NCBI GenBank assembly: GCA_902544065.1
Contig: CACCAS010000006.1
Coordinates: 1 to 64,000 of the forward strand
Direction of reading: 5' to 3'
Length of the DNA: 64,000 nucleotides
From: an uncultured Pelagibacteraceae bacterium
GTDB taxonomy: Bacteria > Pseudomonadota > Alphaproteobacteria > Pelagibacterales > AG-422-B15
In this document: positions 49,812 through 58,394 of the stretch, piece after piece
How the letters are laid out: each line of letters opens with the position of its first letter
Position numbering within the stretch: the first letter of the stretch is position 1
Program-made: the position numbers and the translations under genes
Notes under the pieces: generated by a model
Seen by the model: the letters and a program-made list of their open reading frames with translations, nothing else
The model's database searches: none
Told to the model about the DNA's origin: nothing

Positions 49812-51040
49812 TTTATAAAAAATTCCTTACATTTAATTAATGCATTTATAAAAATATCAACTTCTTCAACAGTGTTATACACCCCAAAAGATAATCTAGA
49901 CGTTGAATTGACACCCAGATGTTTCATGAGTGGCTGACAACAATGGTGCCCTGCTCTCACAGCAATTCCCTCGACATCTAAAAATGAAGAAACTTCATGT
50001 GAATGAATATTTTCTATATTAAATGAAATAATTGAATTCCTGTTATCACCATCGCCATAAATTTTTACAAAGTCAAGTTCGCTAATTTTTTCATAAGCGT
50101 ACTTTGTTAACTCTTCTTCATGATTAATTATGTTCTCTATGCCTATATTATTCATATAGTCTATCGCTATACCCAAGCCATGAGCCTCAGCAATTGGAGG
50201 TGTACCTGCCTCATATTTTGCAGGTAATTCAGCATAGGAAACTTTATCAGTTGTTACCTCGCCAATCATTCCTCCACCACCTTGGTAAGGTGGCATTTCT
50301 TTTAGAAGATTCTCTTTTCCATAGAGTATTCCAATACCTGATGGTCCATATGTTTTATGACCCGAAAATACAAAAAAATCACATTCAAGTTTTTGTACAT
50401 CAATTTTTAAGTGTGCAGCTGACTGGCATCCGTCTAGTAAAATTGCTACATTGTTTTTTTTACAAATACTCGAGACTTTTTCGTCTATCTTGCTTCCATA
50501 AACATTAGAAAGATGGGTCAAGGCAGCAATTTTGGTTTTAGAAGTTATTAGACTTTCAAAGTGATTAACATCAATCTCTCCAGACTCAGTTATGTTTGCA
50601 AATTTAATTACCACTCCGTACTTATCTCTTAAAAAATACCAAGGTATTAAATTTGAGTGATGTTCCATTAGAGATAATATAATTTCATCTCCAGCACTCA
50701 TAAATTTGTCATAAAATGTTTGCGCGACAAGATTTATGCTCTCCGTTGCACTTTTTGTGAAAATTATTTCATTTTCTGATTTAGCGTTTATGAAATTTTG
50801 TACTTTGTTTCTAGCATCTTCATACCGTAATGTTGACTCTACTGACAGCGTATGAACACCTCTACTTACATTTGAATAGTGACTTTTGTAAAATTGATTT
50901 AGTTCATCAATGACTACTTGTGGCTTTTGCGCAGAAGCAGCCGTATCAAAGTATACTAAATCCTTTGTCTTAAGAATTTTTTTAGAAAGTATTGGAAAAT
51001 CGTTTCTAATGTCTTTATGTATAGTTTTAACTTTATTCAT
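49808..51040 (-). CDS. sufS: Cysteine desulfurase SufS
   Basis: The 410-residue PLP enzyme starts at ATG 51038-51040 (MNKVKTIHKDIRNDFPILSK), since the open frame's extra codons TTG-CTA-ACA lie in the sufD 3' end. It has YFDTAASAQKPQVVID, FTKSATESINLVAQ, LSLMEHHSNLIPW, CDFFVFSGHKTYGPSG (PLP Lys in GHKTYGP) and RAGHHCCQPLM with the catalytic Cys. It is a group II (SufS/CsdB) desulfurase that mobilises sulfur from cysteine for SufU. Confidence 0.95.
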   Translation of the reverse strand: MNKVKTIHKDIRNDFPILSKKILKTKDLVYFDTAASAQKPQVVIDELNQFYKSHYSNVSRGVHTLSVESTLRYEDARNKVQNFINAKSENEIIFTKSATESINLVAQTFYDKFMSAGDEIILSLMEHHSNLIPWYFLRDKYGVVIKFANITESGEIDVNHFESLITSKTKIAALTHLSNVYGSKIDEKVSSICKKNNVAILLDGCQSAAHLKIDVQKLECDFFVFSGHKTYGPSGIGILYGKENLLKEMPPYQGGGGMIGEVTTDKVSYAELPAKYEAGTPPIAEAHGLGIAIDYMNNIGIENIINHEEELTKYAYEKISELDFVKIYGDGDNRNSIISFNIENIHSHEVSSFLDVEGIAVRAGHHCCQPLMKHLGVNSTSRLSFGVYNTVEEVDIFINALIKCKEFFIK

Positions 51041-51042
51041 TG

Positions 51043-51963
51043 TTAGCAATTTTGATTAATGTAATTCCTTGCTTTGGCTTGCATTTGTACATTTTCAATT
51101 TTATTTAAAAATTCACTGAGAAAACCCTGCATATATAATTTTTCTGCGTCGTTCTTTTCTATTCCTCGCGATGCAAGATAAAAAAGCACTGTGTCATCTG
51201 GTTTACCTGAGGCAGCCCCATGAGAGCAAACGACATCATCATTATTAATTTCTAAGATTGGAGTTAGATTTATTTTTGACTCATCAGACATAACTAAACC
51301 TTTACTTATTTGACTTGATACCGTGTTTGAACAATCATCATCTACAAAAACCTTTCCTTTAAATGTGACATTAGATTTACCTCGTGAAACTGTTTTGAAA
51401 GAACAATCAGATACAGCTGACTGTGACATGTGAGAAATATTAAGTTGATTTTTACAGTTAGTAGATTCTGCAATCACCACTCCACTACCAATATATTTAG
51501 AATTCTTTTCGTTTAATGAAATTTTAGTAATATTAGACATTTCTTTTGAGCCATTTGAGAAGTTAAAATCTTTGAAAATACAGTTTGATTGAAGATCACA
51601 ATTGTGAGCAAAAGAGTTCTTTGTTGATACATTGAATTTGTTAAATCTGTATAGTTCAAATACAGAATTTGGTCTCATGATGGTATTCATTTTAATATCA
51701 GTAGTACCTTCATAGTTTGCTTCATCTAAAAACTCCAGTGAAGCATTATCCTGGATTTGAAGATTGATAGTTGCTTTGATATCTTGTTTTTTATTACATG
51801 TTAAATGAATACGATTATTGATTTTAGATTTTTCAATTTCAATATCTATAACGGGACCGTTCTCATTGTTTGAACAGTTTATCTTTATTTCATCAGAAGA
51901 ATTCTGAATATTAATCTTTTCAGATATTTCTATAATACAATCTAAAGAACTGGCTGACTTCAT
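51043..51963 (-). CDS. sufD: SUF Fe-S assembly scaffold subunit SufD
   Basis: A 306-residue beta-helix protein. The C-terminal half shows the SufBD core: VFVDDDCSNTVSSQISKGLV, INLTPILEINNDDVVCSHGA and ASGKPDDTVLFYLASRGIEK, with the family SHGA motif. It partners SufB and SufC in the SufBCD complex. The start overlaps sufC stop by four bases (ATGA). It is short compared with SufD proteins of about 420 residues, mainly in the N-terminal part. Confidence 0.92.
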   Translation of the reverse strand: MKSASSLDCIIEISEKINIQNSSDEIKINCSNNENGPVIDIEIEKSKINNRIHLTCNKKQDIKATINLQIQDNASLEFLDEANYEGTTDIKMNTIMRPNSVFELYRFNKFNVSTKNSFAHNCDLQSNCIFKDFNFSNGSKEMSNITKISLNEKNSKYIGSGVVIAESTNCKNQLNISHMSQSAVSDCSFKTVSRGKSNVTFKGKVFVDDDCSNTVSSQISKGLVMSDESKINLTPILEINNDDVVCSHGAASGKPDDTVLFYLASRGIEKNDAEKLYMQGFLSEFLNKIENVQMQAKARNYINQNC

Positions 51964-52694
51964 TTAACTTCATACCCTTCGTTATCGATTCTTGAAGCTA
52001 AAGATTTATCTCCAGACTCTATTATAGATCCATCACCAAAAACGTGGACATGATCAGGTACGATATATTCTAGCAGTCTCAAGTAATGAGTTATTATTAA
52101 GAATGACCTTTTTCCGTCTCTCAACTTATTTACAGCTTCTGAAGTGCTTTTAAGTGCGTCAACATCCAGCCCAGAATCTGTCTCATCCATTATAATTAAA
52201 CTTGGGTCGAGCAAGTCCATTTGAAGTACTTCATTTTTCTTTTTTTCTCCACCCGAGAAACCTGCGTTTACAAATCTGCTGTGCATATCCATAGGAATAT
52301 TTAAGTTTTTTGATTTTTCTTTTAGTATTTTTAAAAACTCACCTGCATCTATTGGATTTTCTCCACGAGATTTTCTATGTGCATTTAGAATTTGCTTTAG
52401 ATAAGACGCGTTTGTAACACCAGGTAGTTCTATCGGATACTGAAAGGCTAAGAATAATCCGAGTAAAGATCTTTCATAAGGGTCTTTTGCTATTAAGTCT
52501 TCATTCTTGAAGTCTACATTTCCAGCTTCAACTAAATAATTAGGCTTTCCAGCTAGTGTATGTGCAATTGTACTTTTACCCGAACCATTAGGACCCATAA
52601 TTGCATGAACTTCACCTGGACCAATTTTTAAATTAAGATTTTTAATAATCTGTTTGTCTTCGACCGATACGTCTAGATTTTTAATTTCTAACAT
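51960..52694 (-). CDS. sufC: Fe-S assembly ATPase SufC
   Basis: From ATG 52692-52694 the ATPase is 244 residues: MLEIKNLDVSVEDKQIIKNL, Walker A IMGPNGSGKST, LLGLFLAFQYPIELPGVTN, signature FSGGEKKKNEVLQM, Walker B LIIMDETDSGLDVDAL and IITHYLRLLEYI. It energises the SufBCD complex. I prefer this Met to the upstream Met at 52715, because GGA at -7 precedes it and only one base then separates it from the sufB stop. Confidence 0.95.
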   Translation of the reverse strand: MLEIKNLDVSVEDKQIIKNLNLKIGPGEVHAIMGPNGSGKSTIAHTLAGKPNYLVEAGNVDFKNEDLIAKDPYERSLLGLFLAFQYPIELPGVTNASYLKQILNAHRKSRGENPIDAGEFLKILKEKSKNLNIPMDMHSRFVNAGFSGGEKKKNEVLQMDLLDPSLIIMDETDSGLDVDALKSTSEAVNKLRDGKRSFLIITHYLRLLEYIVPDHVHVFGDGSIIESGDKSLASRIDNEGYEVK

Positions 52695-52695
52695 A

Positions 52696-54138
52696 TTATC
52701 CAACACTTCCTTCAAGACTTATACTAACAAGTTTTTGGGCTTCAACTGCAAATTCCATTGGAAGTTGTTGCAATACTTCTTTGCAAAAACCATTAACAAT
52801 TAAACTTTGCGCTTCTTCAGCGTCCAAACCTCTTTGCATACAATAAAATAATTGATCGTCACTTATTTTAGAAGTCGTGGCCTCATGCTCTAATGATGAG
52901 GTATTGGAATTATTTTCTGTTAGAGGAATAGTATTGGCTTTGCAATTACTGCCTACTAGCAAGGAGTCGCATTGAGTATAATTTTTAGAATTTTCAGCTT
53001 TTCTATGAAAATTAACTAAACCTCTATATGTATTTGAGGACTTACCTGCTGATATTCCCTTTGAGACAATTCTACTCTTAGTATTTTTGCCTAAATGAAT
53101 CATTTTAGTGCCTGTATCAGCTTGCTGATGATTATTGGTTATGGCAACTGAATAAAACTCACCAGTTGAATTGTCACCTCTTAGAATACAACTTGGATAT
53201 TTCCATGTTATCGCCGACCCAGTTTCAATTTGTGTCCATGATATTTTTGAGTTTTTTCCTTTGCAGAGACCCCTTTTAGTAACAAAATTGTATATCCCGC
53301 CTTTGCCATTTTCGTCACCTGGATACCAGTTCTGAACTGTCGAATACTTAATCTCTGCATTATCAAGCGCTACCAATTCAACATTTGCTGCATGCAATTG
53401 ATTTTCGTCTCTCATTGGAGCTGTGCAGCCTTCAAGATAACTAACATAACTACCTTCATCTGCAATTATGAGTGTTCTCTCAAATTGACCTGTTTCAGAG
53501 GCATTAATTCTGAAGTATGTTGAAAGTTCCATAGGGCATTTAACATTTTTAGGAATGTAAACAAATGATCCATCACTAAATACTGCTGAATTTAAAGTTG
53601 CGTAAAAATGATCTGTTACAGGAATTACTGAGCCAATATATTTTTTTACTAAATCAGGATGCTTTTGTATTGCCTCAGAAATTGGACAAAATATAACGCC
53701 TATTTCATTCAACTTTTCTTTAAAAGTGGTTGCAACTGATACGCTATCAAACACAGCATCGACTGCTACACCAGCTAATGCCTCTTGCTCTTTCAGAGGT
53801 ATTCCTAACTTTTCATACGTTTCTAAAAGCTTAGGATCTACTTCTTCAAGTGATTTAGGCTTTTCTTTAAAATCTTTGGGAGATGAATAGTAATATAAAT
53901 CTTGAAAATCAATGTCAGCAATATTTGCGCGAGCCCATTTTGGCACCTCCATACTTTTTAATCGCTCATATGCTGCTAATCTCCATTCAAGCATCCATTC
54001 AGGTTCATTTTTTTTACTAGAAATTAGCTTAATCACACTTTCGTTAAGACCTTTTGGAATTTTTTCATCTTCAATCTCAGTAACGAATCCATATTTATAA
54101 GCATCTTGCTTAAAATTCTCTTTATTAACTTTATTCAC
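52696..54138 (-). CDS. sufB: Fe-S assembly scaffold subunit SufB
   Basis: The 480-residue protein has the SufB features: [80 protein letters not shown] and [20 protein letters not shown], with the C-terminal [20 protein letters not shown] motif. It scaffolds Fe-S cluster assembly with SufC and SufD. Overlaps the iscR stop by 8 bases. Confidence 0.95.
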   Translation of the reverse strand: MNKVNKENFKQDAYKYGFVTEIEDEKIPKGLNESVIKLISSKKNEPEWMLEWRLAAYERLKSMEVPKWARANIADIDFQDLYYYSSPKDFKEKPKSLEEVDPKLLETYEKLGIPLKEQEALAGVAVDAVFDSVSVATTFKEKLNEIGVIFCPISEAIQKHPDLVKKYIGSVIPVTDHFYATLNSAVFSDGSFVYIPKNVKCPMELSTYFRINASETGQFERTLIIADEGSYVSYLEGCTAPMRDENQLHAANVELVALDNAEIKYSTVQNWYPGDENGKGGIYNFVTKRGLCKGKNSKISWTQIETGSAITWKYPSCILRGDNSTGEFYSVAITNNHQQADTGTKMIHLGKNTKSRIVSKGISAGKSSNTYRGLVNFHRKAENSKNYTQCDSLLVGSNCKANTIPLTENNSNTSSLEHEATTSKISDDQLFYCMQRGLDAEEAQSLIVNGFCKEVLQQLPMEFAVEAQKLVSISLEGSVG

Positions 54139-54574
54139 CTTTTACTCTCCTCTCTTCAGAAATGCTATAACCTGCAGTCAAATCACTTAAATAAACCGAG
54201 TTTAGATAATTTCCAATTACACCCTCTAAATTTTCCCAGAAGTTATGAGTCAAGCATTTTTTGCCTGTACCCGAACAAGAGGATTTTGGATCATTACCAC
54301 AACCAGTAGTTTTTATTTGCTCGTCAATAGCATTGAAAATATCAAGTATTCTAATTTCATCAGACTCTTTATTAAGCTTATAGCCACCACCAGGACCTTT
54401 CTGACTTTTGACAAGTTTTGCTCTTTTTAAATCATTAAAAATTTGCTCAAGATATGAAAGTGAAATATTTTGCCTAACTGAAACATGAGACAAATTGCAG
54501 GGAGCATCCTCACCAAATTTAGCAACATCCACCATTGCTAAAACTGCGTATCTTCCTTTTGATGTAATTTTCAT
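54131..54574 (-). CDS. iscR: Rrf2-family Fe-S regulator IscR
   Basis: A 147-residue Rrf2 protein: [20 protein letters not shown], winged helix with [20 protein letters not shown] and [20 protein letters not shown], and the three Fe-S ligand cysteines in [20 protein letters not shown]. The spacing of Cys fits IscR. It controls Fe-S biogenesis according to cluster supply. It lies between cysE and sufB on the same strand, downstream of a near-consensus IscR box at 55315-55339, indicating autoregulation. Confidence 0.94.
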   Translation of the reverse strand: MKITSKGRYAVLAMVDVAKFGEDAPCNLSHVSVRQNISLSYLEQIFNDLKRAKLVKSQKGPGGGYKLNKESDEIRILDIFNAIDEQIKTTGCGNDPKSSCSGTGKKCLTHNFWENLEGVIGNYLNSVYLSDLTAGYSISEERRVKGE

Positions 54575-55252
54575 TTACTTTTCCTTTATTATTTTCTCTA
54601 AGTCTTCAATTCTCTCTTGAAGTTCTTTATTATCTTTTTGTATCTGATCAACAATCGCAGTTCTACTGTCATCTCCTTTACTTAACCCATAAGCTCTAAA
54701 TTTCTTTTTCCCAGTTGAGTTAGCAACTATTGTATATCTTGCAGGGTTTCCAATTACACTTCTATTAGGATCAATATTTGTTGTAACAACTGAGTTTGAA
54801 CCAACCTTTGAATTTTGTCCTATTGTAATTGGTCCTAAGATCTGGGCGCCAGATCCCACAGTAACTTTATCTTCTAGTGTTGGATGTCTTTTTTTTTCTT
54901 TTTGGCTTGCACTATCTTCATTTGGAGAAATGCCTCCAAGAGTAACGCCATGGTATATTGTTACATCGTTGCCTATCTCAGCAGTTTCACCAATGACCAC
55001 CCCCATTCCATGATCAATGAAGAAACGAGCTCCTATTTTTGAGCCGGGGTGAATTTCGATTCCAGTTATCAACCTACCTAAATAAGAAATTACTTTTGCA
55101 AAAAATTGAAGCCTTAAAGACCACAAGAAATTAGACAGGCGATATATGCCAATAGCATGCAGGCCAGGAGAGGTGAAAAACACATCAATCCTCCCTTTTG
55201 CAGCTGGATCTCTCTCAATATAAGAGTCAATTAAATCAATGATTTTACTCAT
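54575..55252 (-). CDS. cysE: Serine O-acetyltransferase (CysE/EpsC type)
   Basis: A 225-residue left-handed beta-helix acetyltransferase: [75 protein letters not shown] and [22 protein letters not shown]-terminal coiled segment ([20 protein letters not shown]) is added. It makes O-acetylserine for cysteine, which SufS then uses as sulfur donor. Directly upstream of iscR (stop and start adjacent), so cysteine synthesis is in the suf operon. Confidence 0.94.
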   Translation of the reverse strand: MSKIIDLIDSYIERDPAAKGRIDVFFTSPGLHAIGIYRLSNFLWSLRLQFFAKVISYLGRLITGIEIHPGSKIGARFFIDHGMGVVIGETAEIGNDVTIYHGVTLGGISPNEDSASQKEKKRHPTLEDKVTVGSGAQILGPITIGQNSKVGSNSVVTTNIDPNRSVIGNPARYTIVANSTGKKKFRAYGLSKGDDSRTAIVDQIQKDNKELQERIEDLEKIIKEK

Positions 55253-55314
55253 TTTAAAAAAAAGCCTTGAATTTTAAATAATAAATTTAGTATACCGTCT
55301 CAGAGGTTACATAT

Positions 55315-55339
55315 AATAACCTACTAATTTAGTCAACTA
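55315..55339. promoter_or_regulatory. IscR type 1 binding site upstream of cysE-iscR-suf
   Basis: On the minus strand the 25 bases from 55339 to 55315 read ATAGTTGACTAAATTAGTAG then GTTAT, fitting the IscR type 1 motif ATASYYGACTRWWWYAGTCR-RSTAT at 23 of 25 positions. It lies 63 bases upstream of cysE and 15 bases upstream of the plus-strand hydrolase start. TTGACT within the box may be the -35 element, with a weak -10-like TATGTA 17 bases on. Confidence 0.8.
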
Positions 55340-55353
55340 TCTAGTCATTAAAT

Positions 55354-56016
55354 ATGAATAATCAAGTGAAAGAAGTAGTTTTTACTGGTCCAGATGGCAA
55401 ACTTGTAGGTAAGTACAAAAAAGGTCAATCTCTAAATCCTCCTGTTGCTCTAATTATTCACCCCCATCCTTTATATGGAGGCACTATGAATAACCCAATC
55501 GTAATGGACTTATTTTCTATATTTGACTCATTAGGTTTCTCTATTTTTAGGTTTAACCTAAGAGGTGTTGGGAAAAGTGAAGGTAAATTCGATAATGGTC
55601 TTGGAGAACTTGCGGATGCTGCTGCAGGGTTAGATTGGATACAGAGACAGAATCCTAATACAAATCAATGTTGGGTCGCTGGCTTTTCATTTGGTGCACT
55701 ACTTTGCATGCAATTATTGATGAGAAGGCCAGAGATCACCAGATTTATAAGCGTGTCGCCGCAACCAAATCTTTACGACTTCAATTTTTTAGCACCTTGC
55801 CCAGCTTCAGGATTAATTGTACAAGGTAAAAAAGATGAAATGGTCTCATCTGAAGAAACTGCTCGACTAGCAGAAAAATTAAAATCACAGAAAAATATCA
55901 CAGTTGATTATGAAGAAATTTCTGGAGCAAACCATTTTTATGATAACGAACAAGATAGATTAGAAAAAGTTGTAAGAAAGTACATTGAAAAAGAGTTGAA
56001 CTCTAAATATCGTTAA
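55354..56016 (+). CDS. Alpha/beta hydrolase (short dienelactone hydrolase-like)
   Basis: A 220-residue protein with LIIHPHPLYGGTMNNPIVMD, FRFNLRGVGKSEGKFDNG, nucleophile elbow AGFSFGALLCMQL (Ser in GFSFG), VQGKKDEMVSSEE (acid Asp) and GANHFYDNEQD (His), the complete catalytic triad of the family. Close relatives occur throughout alphaproteobacteria as 'alpha/beta hydrolase'. The IscR box overlaps its promoter region, so it may be coregulated with suf. Convergent with anmK, ending directly at its stop. Confidence 0.88.
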   Translation: MNNQVKEVVFTGPDGKLVGKYKKGQSLNPPVALIIHPHPLYGGTMNNPIVMDLFSIFDSLGFSIFRFNLRGVGKSEGKFDNGLGELADAAAGLDWIQRQNPNTNQCWVAGFSFGALLCMQLLMRRPEITRFISVSPQPNLYDFNFLAPCPASGLIVQGKKDEMVSSEETARLAEKLKSQKNITVDYEEISGANHFYDNEQDRLEKVVRKYIEKELNSKYR

Positions 56017-57099
56017 TTAATTTACCTTACCGCCTGATACAGCATATTTTACTCCTGTAGTACTAGGAAATGAAATTGGAAGGTCTTTAATTCTTCTAAT
56101 GCCCAAATAAGCAAATGCCTGTGACTCAATAAAATCTGAATTTAAATTTAAATGATCAGCAGTTGATAATTTACCTCTAAAAGTTTCCTGCATTAGATTG
56201 ACCACATATTTGTTTCTGGACCCGCCCCCCGATACTATTAAATATTTCGCGTTAAATCTATGAGCCTCTTTTATTATTGAAAGCGCAGTAAATGCTGAAA
56301 TTGTTGCACAAGCATCGTTAAAATTTAATTTCATAAATGGATTAAGAGAAAAATAATTACGATCTAAAGATTTATTCTCTTTTTTTCGGAAATATTTATC
56401 ACCCATTAATCTATTGAGAATTTTTGTATTTGCCTTTCCTTTTAAGGAATGCGTACCGCCTTTATCAAAATCAATTTTTTTCTTTTGAAACATATACTGA
56501 TCTAGAAGACACATGCCTGGACCAGTGTCATAAGCATAAATATGCTTTTGATCATCTATAACTGTTATGTTGGATACGCCACCAATATTGACAAAACATA
56601 CTGGCGGAGTAATTTTTAATTTTTGCGCAAGCAATTGGTGAAATATTGGAGTAAGTGGAGCACCCTGCCCCCCCAAAGACAAATCTTTTTGTCTGAAATC
56701 ACTTACAATAGGTAATTTAAAAATACTTTTAATTTTTAGTTCGTCACAAAGTTGAATTGATGATTTATTTATAGGGTCATGAAATATAGTTTGACCATGT
56801 AATGCGATCAAATCTATCTTTGATAAATTCTGTTCTTTTAGAAAATTTTTGAGTGCAGTAATATATTCAAAAGTCACTAATTCTTCAGTGCTACTAATAA
56901 GTGCTAATGAGTGCTTAGAGACTGAAAACGAATCCACAAGTTTTGATAAAATTGTTTTTGTAGATTTCCTATAATTATAAAACTTTGATTTAATGTGTTT
57001 ATAAGATTTTTTGCCATCTGATAAAATAAGAGAGATATCAATGCCATCCATAGAAGTACCGCTCATTACCCCAACAGCTAAAAACTTATTCTTAATCAT
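56017..57099 (-). CDS. anmK: Anhydro-N-acetylmuramic acid kinase
   Basis: A 360-residue sugar kinase: AVGVMSGTSMDGIDISLILS at the N-terminus (phosphate-binding loop), IALHGQTIFHDP, SDFRQKDLSLGGQGAPLTPI, VNIGGVSNITVID, YDTGPGMCLLDQYM and IVSGGGSRNKYVVNL. It phosphorylates 1,6-anhydroMurNAc during peptidoglycan recycling. Divergent from tyrS across 53 bases, a common pairing of the two genes in many proteobacteria. Confidence 0.95.
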   Translation of the reverse strand: MIKNKFLAVGVMSGTSMDGIDISLILSDGKKSYKHIKSKFYNYRKSTKTILSKLVDSFSVSKHSLALISSTEELVTFEYITALKNFLKEQNLSKIDLIALHGQTIFHDPINKSSIQLCDELKIKSIFKLPIVSDFRQKDLSLGGQGAPLTPIFHQLLAQKLKITPPVCFVNIGGVSNITVIDDQKHIYAYDTGPGMCLLDQYMFQKKKIDFDKGGTHSLKGKANTKILNRLMGDKYFRKKENKSLDRNYFSLNPFMKLNFNDACATISAFTALSIIKEAHRFNAKYLIVSGGGSRNKYVVNLMQETFRGKLSTADHLNLNSDFIESQAFAYLGIRRIKDLPISFPSTTGVKYAVSGGKVN

Positions 57100-57152
57100 A
57101 TATTTTGTATAATCATTGCAAATAATTTATATATTAGTGAAAAATAAAGAAA

Positions 57153-58394
57153 ATGACATTAATTGAAGAATTAAAATTTCGTGGTTTCCTTAATCAGTGT
57201 ACCAATGAAGAAACTTTGAATGAAATAATTAATTCAAACAAAATAAAATTTTATATCGGTTTTGATTGTACGGCTAAATCCTTACATGTAGGAAGTCTTA
57301 TTCAAATTATGATAATGAGGCTATTTCAAAAGTATGGCCATACACCTATTGTTCTTATCGGGAAAGGTACAACACGAATAGGAGATCCATCAGGCAAAGA
57401 TGAAACAAGAAAAATACTATCTGATGATGAAATAGACTTGAATGCGAAAAATCTAAAACAGGTCTTTGATAGATTTCTTTTATCAGATAATGAGGATTCT
57501 AAATGGATAACTAGAGATAATTCTGAATGGTTAGACAAACTAAATTACGTCAACTTCCTAAGAGATTATGGCAAACATTTTACAATTAATAAAATGTTAA
57601 GCTTTGATAGTGTTAAAATTAGACTTGATAGAGAACAGTCACTTAATTTTGTTGAATTTAATTATATGATATTTCAAGCTTACGATTTCTTTGAATTAAA
57701 TAATAGAGACAACTGCATCCTTCAAATAGGCGGATCAGATCAATGGGGTAATATTGTAAATGGCGTTGAGTTAATAAAAAGGGCAAGTGGTATGGAAACT
57801 TTTGGATTAACTACCCCTTTATTGACTAATGCTAATGGAGATAAAATGGGTAAAACAGCAGACGGAGCCGTATGGCTTAATGAAGATATGTTATCTGCAT
57901 ATGATTATTGGCAGTTTTGGAGAAACACAGATGACCGAGACGTTATAAGGTTTTTAAAACTATTTACTGATCTAGGCAAAAAAGAAATTGAGACTATAGA
58001 AAGAGAAAATGCCGATAATATTAATGAAACCAAAATAATATTAGCCAACGAAGCCACGGCTATGCTTCATGGTTTTGATGAGGCAAAAAAATCTCAAGAA
58101 ACCGCTAAAGATATTTTTACAAATAATAATCTAGATGCAGATTTGCCGACCATAAAACTAAAATCTGAAGAATTAAATTATGAAGTCCTACTTTCTGATC
58201 TTATTTTAAGAATGAACTTTGCTTCTTCAAAATCTGCCAGCAGGAAACTTATTCGAGGCAATGCAGTAAAAATTGATAAAGAACTAATAAAAGACGAACA
58301 TTTTTCAATAAACACATTACTAAGCGATAGCTCAAGTGGACTTGTCATCAGCGTTGGCAAAAAAAAATACTTTCGGGTTATTGCTATTGAATAA
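57153..58394 (+). CDS. tyrS: Tyrosyl-tRNA synthetase
   Basis: The 413-residue class I synthetase has YIGFDCTAKSLHVGSLIQIM with the HxGS variant of the HIGH motif, KGTTRIGDPSGKDETRKIL, QIGGSDQWGNIVNGVEL and NGDKMGKTADGAVWL (KMSKS-type loop), then a C-terminal S4 domain (SASRKLIRGNAVKIDKELI). Bacterial TyrRS is around 410 residues. It ends overlapping the convergent AsmA-like gene by 11 bases. Confidence 0.96.
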   Translation: MTLIEELKFRGFLNQCTNEETLNEIINSNKIKFYIGFDCTAKSLHVGSLIQIMIMRLFQKYGHTPIVLIGKGTTRIGDPSGKDETRKILSDDEIDLNAKNLKQVFDRFLLSDNEDSKWITRDNSEWLDKLNYVNFLRDYGKHFTINKMLSFDSVKIRLDREQSLNFVEFNYMIFQAYDFFELNNRDNCILQIGGSDQWGNIVNGVELIKRASGMETFGLTTPLLTNANGDKMGKTADGAVWLNEDMLSAYDYWQFWRNTDDRDVIRFLKLFTDLGKKEIETIERENADNINETKIILANEATAMLHGFDEAKKSQETAKDIFTNNNLDADLPTIKLKSEELNYEVLLSDLILRMNFASSKSASRKLIRGNAVKIDKELIKDEHFSINTLLSDSSSGLVISVGKKKYFRVIAIE

